Source: an uncultured Draconibacterium sp. (GTDB taxonomy: Bacteria; Bacteroidota; Bacteroidia; Bacteroidales; Prolixibacteraceae). From it: DNA of 64,000 nucleotides. The stretch's first letter is position 1. Each line of letters opens with the position of its first letter. Where the stretch lies: contig CANLMQ010000005.1 in NCBI GenBank assembly GCA_947492175.1, positions 158,011 through 222,010 on the forward strand, given 5' to 3'. Below, in pieces: positions 28,275 to 37,567 of the stretch. The notes under the pieces were generated by a model. That model searched no databases, had not been told where the DNA came from, and saw only the letters and a list, made by a program, of their open reading frames with translations. A program made the translations under genes and the position numbers.

Positions 28275-28691
28275 TTATTCAACAATGCGAATTTCGCTCT
28301 TCATTTCCATTGCCTGACGATAAACAGCACTTACACCGCAATATTTTTCTTCCGATAGTTTTACTGCTTTTTCTAGTTTGGCCAAAGGCAGGTCTTTTCC
28401 TTTAAACTGGTAAACCACTTTCATTTTATTGTAATGTTTTGGATGTTCTTCGGTAACATCTGCCTCCACAATTACATTAAAAGCGTCAATTTCAACCTTC
28501 ATTTTTTTTAAAATCATAACAACATCAACACCTGTACAACCGGCAAGTGCAGCAAGCATTAATTTTTTCGGACGAGGCCCTAAATCGCTGCCTCCTACCT
28601 CTTTCGAGGCATCCACAATTACCTTATGCCCATCCATATCTGCTTCAAATGTAACATTATCTGTCCACGACATATCTACAACATGCTTCAT
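28275..28691 (-). CDS. OsmC/Ohr family peroxide-reductase-like protein
   Basis: The 138-aa cytosolic protein forms a dimer in its family. Both redox cysteines are present: the first in LAALAGCTGVDVVMIL, the second in EEKYCGVSAVYRQ. The length and SxxP-like segment GPRPKKLMLAAL fit the OsmC/YhfA group rather than Ohr. OsmC proteins reduce organic hydroperoxides using thiols; the YhfA subgroup is less well defined. A candidate -7 element lies upstream, and its own terminator follows. Confidence 0.88.
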   Translation of the reverse strand: MKHVVDMSWTDNVTFEADMDGHKVIVDASKEVGGSDLGPRPKKLMLAALAGCTGVDVVMILKKMKVEIDAFNVIVEADVTEEHPKHYNKMKVVYQFKGKDLPLAKLEKAVKLSEEKYCGVSAVYRQAMEMKSEIRIVE

Positions 28692-28731
28692 AACATCCTA
28701 ATTTTAAATAGTTTTCAATTAATTTGCATAA

Positions 28732-28739
28732 CAAATATA
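28732..28739 (-). promoter_or_regulatory. Candidate -7 element of the OsmC-family gene
   Basis: CAAATATA on the plus strand reads TATATTTG on the minus strand, 41 bases before the ATG at 28691. No clear -33 element is seen. Confidence 0.4.
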
Positions 28740-28848
28740 CAACATCTAAATATGTGAATAAATAGTTTTTCCAATGTTGAAGATAATTGTATTTTTAAGC
28801 ATTAATTAAAAGAGCTTTAAGTTTTATTAAACATTTATTTGAACCGAA

Positions 28849-29550
28849 ATGAGAAGTGCGATTAAAAGGCCTAGCGAAGAAGATTCTAACTTAACTGGAT
28901 TTCAATTATTTAAAAAATTAACCGAGGAAGAATTTAACCGCTTAAATTACGAAAAAACATGCTCGCTTTATAAGAAGGGAACAATTATATATCGTGAGGG
29001 TAGCCGGCTTACCGGATTTTTTTGTGTAACTCGTGGAATTGTAAAAATTTTTAAAACCGGGATTGACGGAAAAGAACAAATTATCCGTTTTGCCAAAAAG
29101 GGCGAAATTATTGCCTACCGTTCTTTGCTTAGTCAGGAATTAGCCTGCACAACTGCCAAGGTCATCGATGAAGCCGCTTTGTGTCATATTCCATACCAGA
29201 CACTACTCTACCTTATTCAGAGCAACTGGCAGTTTTCGCATCACATGTTACAAATAGTATGTCGTGAATTACGCGAAGCCAACGATTATATAACCGACAT
29301 TGCTCAAAAAACCGTTCGCGAACGGTTGGCAGAGGTATTGTTGCTTTTAAAAGAAAATTTTGAGCTCGATCATCAAAATACACTTCAAATTTCGTTAACC
29401 AGGGAAGAGCTTGCCAATATGGTTGGAACAGCTACTGAATCGGTAATTCGGTTACTGTCTGAATTTAAAAACGATAAACTGATTGAATTGCAGGGACGAA
29501 AGATTAAATTTTTAGATATCCCAACACTTACCAGGGTTGCAAATTTATAA
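28849..29550 (+). CDS. Crp/Fnr family transcription regulator
   Basis: The 233-aa protein has a cyclic-nucleotide-binding-like beta roll (~20-140: YKKGTIIYREGSRLTGFFCVTRGIVKIFKTG), a long dimer helix, then a winged helix-turn-helix (~180-225: LTREELANMVGTATESVIRLLSEFKNDKLIELQG). It resembles Fnr-type regulators, but the N-terminal Cys cluster of E. coli FNR is absent, so an oxygen-sensing [4Fe-4S] of that type is not supported. The effector is unknown. It is divergent from the OsmC gene; regulation of it or of the nearby heme run is possible. Confidence 0.9.
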   Translation: MRSAIKRPSEEDSNLTGFQLFKKLTEEEFNRLNYEKTCSLYKKGTIIYREGSRLTGFFCVTRGIVKIFKTGIDGKEQIIRFAKKGEIIAYRSLLSQELACTTAKVIDEAALCHIPYQTLLYLIQSNWQFSHHMLQIVCRELREANDYITDIAQKTVRERLAEVLLLLKENFELDHQNTLQISLTREELANMVGTATESVIRLLSEFKNDKLIELQGRKIKFLDIPTLTRVANL

Positions 29551-29568
29551 ACTCATATAAATAGAAAG

Positions 29569-29592
29569 AAACCGGTTTTTACCGGTTTTTTT
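29569..29592 (+). terminator. Terminator of the Crp/Fnr gene
   Basis: The stem AAACCGGT / ACCGGTTT (29569-29576 / 29581-29588) with a T4 loop is followed by T to 29592. Confidence 0.85.
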
Positions 29593-29642
29593 ATGCCATA
29601 CTTTTTCCGGATAACAGACGTTTTAAACTAAACCTGAATAAA

Positions 29643-30473
29643 ATGCAATTTACCACGCTAGAAAATAGTACTATTTCGGAATTGACCGATCTCTTTAATA
29701 AATCGTTTGCCGATTATTTTGTCAAAATTGAATTAACTCCTGAACTTCTGCAGGAAAAAATAAATTCAGAGGATGTTCAGCTTGACAAATCGGTGGGAAT
29801 TTATTTTAATAATGAACCCGTTGGTTTTATTTTGCATGCTGTAAGAGATACCATTGCTTACAATGCCGGAACCGGAGTTATACCATCATTCAGAGGGAAA
29901 AATGCCACCAGCAAAATGTATGATTTTATTTTGCCGGAACTAAAAAAGGCAGGTATTTCGGAAATTGTTCTGGAAGTGATGGAGCAAAACACACCCGCAA
30001 TTAAATCGTACCGGAAAGCAGGATTTAACAAAATTGCCAACCTCGAATGCTTTAAAGGAAAACCAGACACTTCAGTCAAAAACAACTATGTTGAAATTAA
30101 AGAAGTAAAACATATTAATTTTGCCGAACTGAAAGAATTTTGGGACTGGAATCCCACCTGGCAGCATTCGGTTGAGACCGTGCAAAAAGCATCGTCGTAT
30201 AAAGTGTTTAGTGCCGTTTTAGAAGGAAAGTTCTGCGGATATATGGTCGCCAATCCAGACTCGGGAAGAGTGGCCCAGTTTGCAGTAAACCGACACAAGC
30301 GAAAACAGGGAATTGGAACCTCTCTTTTTCATCATCTTGCCACTTTATACGATAAAGAAATCAGTGTAATTAATGTTGATGGAGAACAGCCGGAAACCAT
30401 TTCGTTTCTTAAAAATTTGGGATTAAATCCTTTTCTTACACAACATAAAATGAAATTATTTTTAACAAGATAA
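29643..30473 (+). CDS. Tandem GNAT acetyltransferase
   Basis: The 276-aa protein contains two GNAT folds. The first (~1-140) has the acetyl-CoA motif GVIPSFRGKNATSKMYDFIL and ends AIKSYRKAGFNKIAN. The second (~150-276) has AQFAVNRHKRKQGIGTSLFHHL and PETISFLKNLGL. Acceptor substrates are unknown; tandem GNATs act on small molecules or proteins. The next gene begins 4 bases after the stop, so the two are cotranscribed. Confidence 0.85.
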   Translation: MQFTTLENSTISELTDLFNKSFADYFVKIELTPELLQEKINSEDVQLDKSVGIYFNNEPVGFILHAVRDTIAYNAGTGVIPSFRGKNATSKMYDFILPELKKAGISEIVLEVMEQNTPAIKSYRKAGFNKIANLECFKGKPDTSVKNNYVEIKEVKHINFAELKEFWDWNPTWQHSVETVQKASSYKVFSAVLEGKFCGYMVANPDSGRVAQFAVNRHKRKQGIGTSLFHHLATLYDKEISVINVDGEQPETISFLKNLGLNPFLTQHKMKLFLTR

Positions 30474-30477
30474 CCGT

Positions 30478-30831
30478 ATGAAAGCATTTGGAATACATTT
30501 GAATAAACGCACTTTTATTCGTTGGAAAATATACATCGACCGTGCCCGTATGTACATTGGTTACATTAGTTTTATTATGATTGCTTTTATGTTTCTGAAT
30601 GATTTTAAAGATGAAACAATCCGAAATTTTCTCGATGATAATAAACTCATCACTTACCCGCTGATGATGGTAGTTTTTCTGCTGTTTTCGTTGGTACTGG
30701 GAAGGTTGGATACAAAACTGGGATTACGAAAAGAAGAGATGCGTAATGCCGCCACAGAAAATCCTGTTACCATGGAAATATTAAGCAATCTAAAAGAGAT
30801 AAAGGAAAAACTGGACGAGAAAAAAGAGTGA
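30478..30831 (+). CDS. Small membrane protein with two helices and coiled-coil tail
   Basis: The 117-aa protein has a basic N-terminus (KRTFIRWKIYIDRARMYIGY), two hydrophobic helices (~26-42 and ~58-78) and a charged helical tail (ILSNLKEIKEKLDEKKE). I do not recognise a function. It is translated 4 bases after the GNAT gene and is convergent with envC (3-base gap). Confidence 0.7.
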   Translation: MKAFGIHLNKRTFIRWKIYIDRARMYIGYISFIMIAFMFLNDFKDETIRNFLDDNKLITYPLMMVVFLLFSLVLGRLDTKLGLRKEEMRNAATENPVTMEILSNLKEIKEKLDEKKE

Positions 30832-30834
30832 CAA

Positions 30835-32025
30835 TTAGCGGCCAATCCATTGTTCCGGATTAAGTTTGGTACTCTCTTTCCAAATCTGAAATTTCAGAAT
30901 CGATTTATTGCCCTGGTCATCATCAGTATAAACAGTGCCTATGTTTTGTTTGGTTAACACTTTGTCGCCCTTTTTAACCACTACTTCTCTAAGGTTTGAA
31001 TAGACACTTAAATAAGTCCCGTGCCTGATTATAACAGCAGTATTTCCGCCTGAAATACCAAATACACGACTTACTTCGCCGTTAAACACGGCTCTTACTT
31101 TTGCACCCTTTTCTGTGGCAATATTTATTCCGTTGTTTTGTACCTGCACATTCGTTAAAACCGGGTGCCGGTGCACTCCAAAATGCTCAACAATCACACC
31201 CCGCTCAACCGGCCAGGGCAAACGCTGTTTGTTCTGCTCAAAATTATCTCCAATAAGTTTTTGTTCGGGTGTTAAAGCAAATTCTGCGCTTTTTGAATCT
31301 CTGCCTTTTCCGGTTTCTTCTTCAATTATTCGTTGAATTTCGCGCTCCAGTTGCTGTTCTATTCTACGCTGTTCCTTTAACTTTTGCTGTAGTGTCCGTT
31401 TCTTTTTTTTGAGTGTTTGAAGCACATTATTCTGCTCTCCCTGCTCTTTCGATAAAGCTTGTTTTTCTTTTTCCACAGCGGCAATCAATTGTTGTTTTAT
31501 CTGCTTCTGCTGCTCCAATTTAACGAGGCTTTCATTTAAAACTTCTTTAACTGTAGTAATTGTTTCTGTCTGACTTTTGCGAAAAGTTACATACCTTTTA
31601 AAATACAGCAAACGCCGGTAAGCCTGATTAAAACTTTCGGACGATAAGAGAAATAACAATTCATCTCCCACACCTTTATTTTTATAAGCAAGTTTTATTA
31701 ATTGCGCATATTCGTCTTTTAACCTGTCAAGGTCGTTGTTAAGCATTTCAATCGCCAAAATGTTGTCAGCAATAAAATCGTCGTATATTTTAATTTCGTC
31801 GCTAATACTCGATAAAACAGTATTTCGCTGGCGTATTTTAGTATTTAATAATCGAAGTTTCCCTAGCGATGATATTTCGCTGCGTTGTGTATTATCCAAT
31901 AAACGGGTGGTATATTCAATCTCATTCGCAGCCTCTTGCTTTTTCTTTTGTAAATCAACAATAGATTGTCCAAAACAAATGGATTGAACCAGAAGAAATA
32001 AACCGCTTAAAAAGACTAATCTCAT
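30835..32025 (-). CDS. envC: EnvC-like murein hydrolase activator
   Basis: The 396-aa exported protein has a signal peptide (MRLVFLSGLFLLVQSICFGQ), a long coiled coil (~22-245, repeated KKKRTLQQKLKEQRRIEQQL) and a C-terminal LytM/M23 domain (~280-396). The zinc site is degenerate: the usual HxGxD is NNGIN (NNGINI) and the final HxH is KFQIW. It is therefore probably not a peptidase but an activator of amidases in septum splitting, like E. coli EnvC. It is last in a minus-strand run dut - TPR lipoprotein - DUF4292 lipoprotein - envC, an envelope cluster. Confidence 0.88.
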   Translation of the reverse strand: MRLVFLSGLFLLVQSICFGQSIVDLQKKKQEAANEIEYTTRLLDNTQRSEISSLGKLRLLNTKIRQRNTVLSSISDEIKIYDDFIADNILAIEMLNNDLDRLKDEYAQLIKLAYKNKGVGDELLFLLSSESFNQAYRRLLYFKRYVTFRKSQTETITTVKEVLNESLVKLEQQKQIKQQLIAAVEKEKQALSKEQGEQNNVLQTLKKKKRTLQQKLKEQRRIEQQLEREIQRIIEEETGKGRDSKSAEFALTPEQKLIGDNFEQNKQRLPWPVERGVIVEHFGVHRHPVLTNVQVQNNGINIATEKGAKVRAVFNGEVSRVFGISGGNTAVIIRHGTYLSVYSNLREVVVKKGDKVLTKQNIGTVYTDDDQGNKSILKFQIWKESTKLNPEQWIGR

Positions 32026-32062
32026 TCGTAAATTGATTTGTACGAATGTAACGGATTTAAGT

Positions 32063-32947
32063 CTAGTTTACTTCTATTTGTTCGTATTTTTCAGGAATTT
32101 TAATGCTAAGCGGTTCTATTTTTTCCGTTGAAAAACCACTCATTGTAATTTTCATTTTTATTTCTTCGTTTTCAGATAGAAAACTCATTTCAATAGTCCC
32201 CGGATAATCTTTGTCCTTCACTTTCATAAAGTTGCTAAACAGAAGATTTATTATGCGGTTATTTGTTTTATCGTTGATTTGCATTTGGTTAAGGGCAAAG
32301 TTTGCAGGATTGAAATACATTTTCTGTACGATAAACGCCGATTCATCCATGCGTTTTAACCGGCGTTTAATTTTTTGAGTTTTATCTTTTTCCTCTATTC
32401 TGATAATTTTCCTGTTTTTTTCCGACTGCAACACATACATATTCGATTCTATAAACGAATCAAAAGTTTTGAAATCTTTGTTTTTGGGATCTTCACGATA
32501 CGAAAAAGCATTGTTGGAAATTATGGCCTGAATGGTTTCAAAATTGAGGTCGATGTTTAAAACACTACTCAGGTAACTATAATCGTCAACAAAATAATTC
32601 CGGTCGATGTAATTTACATATTTTACGCTATCGGGAGTTAACAGAACACGGCCAACAGGAATGTTTATTTTACTGATGGAAACCAATATCTGCTCGTCCT
32701 TTTTTGCTTTTAAACTAATTTTAAATGTTGCTTTTGAAGCACTGCTGGAATAATTGCACTTTATGCGTTTAACCGATAAATTATCGAAGTCGAAAGCATT
32801 TTGTTCCACCTTCTTTAACAGCCTGTTTGTACTTATTGGGCGCGCTTCAACCCTTGGCAATTCGCTTGGCGCTTTACACGACGACAACCAGAAACTAAAC
32901 AGTATAAGCGCGAAAACAGAAAGCTTAAAATAACTTTTTCCTGCCAT
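32063..32947 (-). CDS. DUF4292 family lipoprotein
   Basis: The 294-aa protein has a lipoprotein signal (MAGKSYFKLSVFALILFSFWLSSC; Cys24). The mature part is rich in beta strands, with alternating hydrophobic residues (LDLNFETIQAIIS, MYFNPANFALNQMQINDKTN), resembling LolA/LolB-like lipoprotein carriers. DUF4292 proteins are restricted to Bacteroidota and not characterised. Start is 2 bases after the TPR gene stop, so they are translationally linked. A role in outer-membrane lipoprotein or lipid handling is inferred. Confidence 0.82.
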   Translation of the reverse strand: MAGKSYFKLSVFALILFSFWLSSCKAPSELPRVEARPISTNRLLKKVEQNAFDFDNLSVKRIKCNYSSSASKATFKISLKAKKDEQILVSISKINIPVGRVLLTPDSVKYVNYIDRNYFVDDYSYLSSVLNIDLNFETIQAIISNNAFSYREDPKNKDFKTFDSFIESNMYVLQSEKNRKIIRIEEKDKTQKIKRRLKRMDESAFIVQKMYFNPANFALNQMQINDKTNNRIINLLFSNFMKVKDKDYPGTIEMSFLSENEEIKMKITMSGFSTEKIEPLSIKIPEKYEQIEVN

Positions 32948-32949
32948 TT

Positions 32950-34713
32950 TTATTCTTCAATATATTTCCGTTCATTGATTTTGCGATCCAAAACCTTTGA
33001 GTCGCTACCATTACTTTTTGCCTTTTCCCAGTAATCTACGGCTTCACTTTCTTTTCCGTATTTAAAGAGAATATCGCCAAAATGTTCCAGCAAAGTTGCG
33101 TTATCCTCTCCCCCGTTTTTTATGGCCGTTTCCATGTAGAATTTGGCTAAAGTATATTCGCCTTTTTTAAACAAAACCCAGGCATGCGTATCCAAATAAG
33201 TTGAATTATCCGGAAAACGTTCCACAACCCTTCCACTCATCCGCTCTGCTTTATCCAGGTTAGATCCGTCAACCGAAAGATAATAAGCATAATTGTTGAG
33301 TGTCAGATAATTTTCAGGATCAATTTCAACGGCCTTGTCAAATATTTGAAATGCCTCTGCCTTATTTCCAAGTTTGTATATCGATTCACCTTTTAACATT
33401 AAAAAATTAGCTTGTAACTGAGGATTTTCAATCACATAATCCAATCCTTCATCGCTAATCGTTTTTGCTTCTTCAAATTTTTCAAGCTGAACACAGGCAA
33501 TGGCGTGAAAAAAGTAACCTTGTGGCTGGTTTGGAAATAGCTCAATTACCTTTTGGGTGTGTTCGTACAAACCGGGCCAATCCTGTAAATCATTATCAAT
33601 AAACATTATACGCTCCCAAATTACGTAATCATTGCTGTTAATATCCAATGCTTTAAGTAATTCAGTGCGCGCTTCTTTCAGCTTTGCTTCTTTCAGAAGA
33701 ATTTCGGCATAAACCGTATGAACCATTGCTTCATCCGAGTGATTTTCAAGAAGGATTTGTATCAGTTCTTCCTGCTGGTCATTGGTTAATTTTGCTTGCT
33801 CCGGATTTGATGTTAACATCCAGTACAACTGAAGCTTGGTTTGAATATCAACCGTTGCACTGGCAAATCCCAGCTTTGTTTCAGCAAACGATTTCTCAGG
33901 ATCGCCATTCTCCAGGTAATAATTGGCCAACGAAAAATGAACGAATCCACTTTCGGGATCCAACTGCAGAATTTTCTGGTAATTTTTTAACGCATTCTCT
34001 TTATCTCCCTGGCTCTGGTACAAATCGGCCAGTAATCCGTAATATTTCGACTCTGTCGGATTGTTTTCAATCAATTTGTTTATTTCCTCGAAAGCTTTTT
34101 CAATTTTTCCGGACTCTACATAAATTTGTTGTTTTGCCACCGAAATTTGTTCATTAATCCCGGTTTCCTTTTCCATTTCATTATAAGCGTTTATGGCCTC
34201 GTCGTATCGCTGAGCACTGGCCAAAAGTGCAGCTTTCATGTAAATATATTCCAGGTTTTCAGGCTCTTCCACCAAAAGTCCGCCATAAATATCGGCAGCC
34301 TCCGAAAACTTTTTGGCTTGCTGGTAAATCTGGGCCAGCAAAAGTTTGTACCATTTATTGGTAGGATTCAGACTGATGGCTTTTTCGAGCAAAAGAGAAG
34401 CACTTGTAAAGTCGTTGTTTACAGCATGAATATTGGCCAATTCGAACATTGCTGCCGATGAATTCGGATCAATTTCCAAACAACTCGACAACAGTTGAAT
34501 TGCTTTTTGTGCATTTCCAAACATTTTTTGTTTTAATGCTTCCACAAAAAGGTATTCAAACTCCTTTTGTTTTTGTTCAACCAGCTCTGTTTTAGGACCA
34601 ACTACAGCAGCTTCGGCAACTTCCTGTTCGGTAACCTGTTTAGGTCCCGAACACGATGAAATTGCAAAAGCAAAAGCCGCAACTCCCAGTCCTTTTATAA
34701 GTATTCTTTTCAT
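32950..34713 (-). CDS. TPR-repeat lipoprotein
   Basis: The 587-aa protein has a lipoprotein signal with Cys21 (MKRILIKGLGVAAFAFAISSC) and about 14 tetratricopeptide repeats from residue ~50 to the end (AIQLLSSCLEIDPNSSAAMFELANI; ALKNYQKILQLDPESGFVHFSLANYYLENG). TPR solenoids mediate protein-protein contacts. As an envelope lipoprotein cotranscribed with DUF4292 and envC genes, it likely scaffolds an envelope complex; no enzymatic motif is visible. Confidence 0.88.
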   Translation of the reverse strand: MKRILIKGLGVAAFAFAISSCSGPKQVTEQEVAEAAVVGPKTELVEQKQKEFEYLFVEALKQKMFGNAQKAIQLLSSCLEIDPNSSAAMFELANIHAVNNDFTSASLLLEKAISLNPTNKWYKLLLAQIYQQAKKFSEAADIYGGLLVEEPENLEYIYMKAALLASAQRYDEAINAYNEMEKETGINEQISVAKQQIYVESGKIEKAFEEINKLIENNPTESKYYGLLADLYQSQGDKENALKNYQKILQLDPESGFVHFSLANYYLENGDPEKSFAETKLGFASATVDIQTKLQLYWMLTSNPEQAKLTNDQQEELIQILLENHSDEAMVHTVYAEILLKEAKLKEARTELLKALDINSNDYVIWERIMFIDNDLQDWPGLYEHTQKVIELFPNQPQGYFFHAIACVQLEKFEEAKTISDEGLDYVIENPQLQANFLMLKGESIYKLGNKAEAFQIFDKAVEIDPENYLTLNNYAYYLSVDGSNLDKAERMSGRVVERFPDNSTYLDTHAWVLFKKGEYTLAKFYMETAIKNGGEDNATLLEHFGDILFKYGKESEAVDYWEKAKSNGSDSKVLDRKINERKYIEE

Positions 34714-34835
34714 CTGTTTATCATTCTTTATTTTTTGGGGAGTAACATATGCCTGCCCTGCTTTAGCGGTCAGACGGAAACACCATGATTACAATCATTC
34801 CCTTTTGTGAGAAAAATTTTCTCATGATCCTTTTT

Positions 34836-35270
34836 TTAATTTTTACCGGTGTGGCCAAAACCACCCGCTCCTCTTTCTGATTCTTCCAGCACTTCTACCA
34901 AATCCCATTCCACTGTTTCGTGTGCGGCAATAACCATTTGGCAAATTCGTTCTCCATTCTCAATAACAAAGTCCTGTTGAGAAAGATTAATTAATATAAC
35001 TCCAATTTCTCCCCGGTAATCCGCATCAATGGTTCCGGGAGTGTTTAAAACTGTAATTCCTTTTTTTAAAGCCAAACCACTACGCGGGCGAACCTGTGCC
35101 TCGTACCCCCTTGGTAACTCAATAAACAAGCCTGTTGGAACCAAAATTCTTTCCAAAGGTTTTAAAGTAATTGGGTTATCGAGATTGGCCCTTAAATCCA
35201 TTCCTGCCGAAAATAGGGTACTGTAAGCCGGCAATTCATTTTTCGATTTGTTTACAATTTTAACCTGCAT
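34836..35270 (-). CDS. dut: dUTP diphosphatase
   Basis: The 144-aa homotrimeric enzyme hydrolyses dUTP to dUMP and PPi, keeping uracil out of DNA. All five motifs are present in order: [47 protein letters not shown], and [11 protein letters not shown]. It lies 122 bases upstream of the TPR lipoprotein gene on the same strand. Confidence 0.96.
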   Translation of the reverse strand: MQVKIVNKSKNELPAYSTLFSAGMDLRANLDNPITLKPLERILVPTGLFIELPRGYEAQVRPRSGLALKKGITVLNTPGTIDADYRGEIGVILINLSQQDFVIENGERICQMVIAAHETVEWDLVEVLEESERGAGGFGHTGKN

Positions 35271-35379
35271 GTAATCTGTTTTAAAAAAGAACCGCTAAAA
35301 TAATGAAATAAAAATTCCAAGCGGTAGGTTTAACAAAATTTATCGTTATGATTTTATATTTCAACTAATTGGATAACAA

Positions 35380-36507
35380 TCAAATAATAATTAAGTCGGT
35401 CATTATTTCGTCTGAAATAAACAGACCTTTTTCCGATAGTGTTATTCGATCATCATTGATAAGGACGGTTCCTGCCTTTTCGTATTTATCGAGCTGTTGA
35501 AGCAAATAAGTTTCGAGTTTGGTACCAAATTCCTTATTTACAAATTTTAAAGACAGTCCCCACTTTGAACGTATTCGCGTTAAAATGTACTCGTTAAACC
35601 GGTCATTTTCGCTTAATTTTTCTTCCTCGAAATAATCCGATTTATTCTCAAATGCTTTTATATAACTTTCAACATGCGACACATTCCAACGCCGCGAAGC
35701 ACCGTCGAAAGAGTGTGCCGAAGGCCCCAATCCCAGGTACTTTGTTCCCATCCAATACGATGTATTGTGTTTAGAATACAATTGATTTTTAGCAAAATTT
35801 GAAATTTCGTACTGTTCGAAACCGTTATTTTTAGCATAGCTAAGCAAGGTTTTAAACTGGGCTACACTCTCTGTTTCCTTTAATTCTTTTAAGGTTCCTT
35901 TTTTTAACCAGGTATAAAAAGCCGTTCCTTCGTGATAGGTGAGATGATAAGCCGAAAGATGTTGAACCGGAAGTTGAAACACACGATTTAAACTTTCTTT
36001 CCACTCCTGATCAGTTAACCCAGGCAAACCGTAAATTAAATCAACACTAATGTTTTTGAAACCTGTTTCAGCAGCCTTTTCAATGGCACGAACAGCATCT
36101 GCTGCATTGTGCCTTCTATTCATTTTTTCAAGATATTTATTCTGAAACGACTGAATTCCAACACTTAAACGATTAATTCCAGCCTCACGAATTTTTATTA
36201 AATATTCACTTGTTAAATCGTCGGGATTGGCTTCAAAGGTAATTTCGGCGTTGCTGTCGATAATATAATATTCCGAAAGAAAGTGTAGAATACCGGTTAA
36301 TTCCGTACTGTTTAAAACCGACGGAGTACCACCACCAAAATAAATGGTTTCTATCGTTTCATTTTGAAGATAGTTTTTACGTACTTTTGCTTCCTCTTTC
36401 AATGTAGAAAGAAATTTTTGTTTCAGCGATGTATTTACGGTTTTGTAAAAATCGCAGTAGTAGCATTTCTGACGACAAAAAGGAATATGAATGTAGATAC
36501 CGGCCAT
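35380..36507 (-). CDS. hemW: HemW-type radical SAM heme chaperone
   Basis: The 375-aa protein has the cluster motif IPFCRQKCYYCDF (Cys-x3-Cys-x2-Cys), without the fourth Cys of HemN, so it is HemW rather than coproporphyrinogen dehydrogenase. EANPDDLTSEYL and RLSVGIQSFQNKYLEKMNRRH are typical. HemW binds heme and delivers it to respiratory enzymes. A 7-bp inverted repeat (36528-36544) sits 21 bases upstream. It lies separately from the hemN-hemG-hemH run. Confidence 0.92.
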   Translation of the reverse strand: MAGIYIHIPFCRQKCYYCDFYKTVNTSLKQKFLSTLKEEAKVRKNYLQNETIETIYFGGGTPSVLNSTELTGILHFLSEYYIIDSNAEITFEANPDDLTSEYLIKIREAGINRLSVGIQSFQNKYLEKMNRRHNAADAVRAIEKAAETGFKNISVDLIYGLPGLTDQEWKESLNRVFQLPVQHLSAYHLTYHEGTAFYTWLKKGTLKELKETESVAQFKTLLSYAKNNGFEQYEISNFAKNQLYSKHNTSYWMGTKYLGLGPSAHSFDGASRRWNVSHVESYIKAFENKSDYFEEEKLSENDRFNEYILTRIRSKWGLSLKFVNKEFGTKLETYLLQQLDKYEKAGTVLINDDRITLSEKGLFISDEIMTDLIII

Positions 36508-36527
36508 GAAATGAGCATGAACTTTGA

Positions 36528-36544
36528 ATTCACTACAAGTGAAT
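36528..36544 (-). promoter_or_regulatory. Inverted repeat upstream of hemW (possible operator)
   Basis: ATTCACT-ACA-AGTGAAT is a perfect 7-bp palindrome, 21 bases before the hemW ATG. No protein partner can be named. Confidence 0.35.
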
Positions 36545-36691
36545 GATTAAACTTTTATGCGAATTGCATGTATTATCATAAAGCAAACAATTAAAACCTA
36601 TGAAACCAGTATGTAAAATATTCGCATTCAAAAAAATGATTAAACGTGCTATTTACATGTGATTCCATAGAGAATAAACAATTTTAACCAT

Positions 36692-37069
36692 ATGAAAATT
36701 TCAAACTATTGGAGACTTGCTATCTGGTTTGTAATAATGTGCTACCTGCTGTTTATGCCAGCCAGCCAACTCCCCACCGAACCATTTTTAAAAATTCCAA
36801 ACTTCGATAAACTCGTTCACTTCGGAATGTTTTTTATTCTCTGTTTGTTACTTTTCAGACCAGTAAAAGAATTTACTCCCAATTTCTATTTTTGGACTCC
36901 CCTACTTGCTTTGGTTATAGCCGTTCTTCTAGAGTTTTTACAAGAACATATTACCAAAAGCCGCTCCAGCGATATTTACGATTTATGGGCAAATACTGCA
37001 GGTTTGGCTTCGGCTGTTGTATTTTATCGTTTTTTTATAAACGGCAAAAAACTGGAAGTTCTTGTCTAG
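36692..37069 (+). CDS. VanZ-like family membrane protein
   Basis: The 125-aa protein has four hydrophobic segments. The conserved VanZ patterns are SQLPTEPFLKIPNFDKLVHFGMFFIL and LLEFLQEHITKSRSSDIYDLWANTAG. VanZ gives low-level teicoplanin resistance in Enterococcus; most bacterial homologues have no proven role. It is monocistronic and convergent with the Rrf2 gene. Confidence 0.82.
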   Translation: MKISNYWRLAIWFVIMCYLLFMPASQLPTEPFLKIPNFDKLVHFGMFFILCLLLFRPVKEFTPNFYFWTPLLALVIAVLLEFLQEHITKSRSSDIYDLWANTAGLASAVVFYRFFINGKKLEVLV

Positions 37070-37107
37070 TATTCAAACCTAAATTTTGCAGGTGTCTCCA
37101 AATAAAA

Positions 37108-37551
37108 TTACAGTTTCATCAAGTCCTCAAATTTATCAATGTCTTCGCTTATTACTTCTAAGCTGGTTTCATGATAAAATGCACTGATTTCTTTTCGCAA
37201 CTTATCGTATTGCGCATGAACCGGGCAAAGTGGCTTCGATGGATCGTGCGTTTTGCAAGGCTCTAAACTAATCAGGCAATTGGTAAAAAACTCTTCGCCA
37301 TCTACTTTTGTAACAATGTCCCACAAACTAATTTCAGATGCATCGCGCGATAAGGAAAAACCTCCGTTAGGGCCTTTAGTTGATACCAGCAACTTTTGTT
37401 TCACCAGGTTTTGAAGAATTTTCCCAAGAAATGGTGAAGACAATTCGAGGTCTTCCGAAATCTTTTTAATTCCAATTCGTTTATCTTCCTCCGAAAATTT
37501 ACCCAAATAAATAAGGGCTCTCAGAGCATATTTGCAAGTATTTGATAACAT
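37108..37551 (-). CDS. Rrf2 family transcription regulator (IscR-like)
   Basis: The 147-aa protein has an N-terminal winged helix (~1-65: TCKYALRALIYLGKF, LELSSPFLGKILQNLVKQKLL, KGPNGGFSLSR). Three cysteines at ~92, 99 and 109 (NC...PC...LCP) lie where IscR/NsrR/RsrR hold a [2Fe-2S] or [4Fe-4S] cluster. It probably senses Fe-S status, redox or NO. It lies 16 bases after the LutB-like Fe-S gene and may regulate it. Confidence 0.9.
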   Translation of the reverse strand: MLSNTCKYALRALIYLGKFSEEDKRIGIKKISEDLELSSPFLGKILQNLVKQKLLVSTKGPNGGFSLSRDASEISLWDIVTKVDGEEFFTNCLISLEPCKTHDPSKPLCPVHAQYDKLRKEISAFYHETSLEVISEDIDKFEDLMKL

Positions 37552-37567
37552 GGCAATTATTTTAAGT

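Noticed and set aside
28849..29550. True oxygen-sensing FNR
   Set aside because: The N-terminal Cys cluster of FNR is missing; only the Crp/Fnr family can be stated.
34808..34824. Palindrome TGAGAAAAATTTTCTCA after dut as terminator
   Set aside because: On the minus strand the hairpin is not followed by a T-run, so it is not a convincing terminator.
35380..36507. Second coproporphyrinogen dehydrogenase
   Set aside because: The fourth Cys and NTHLT of HemN are absent; it is HemW.
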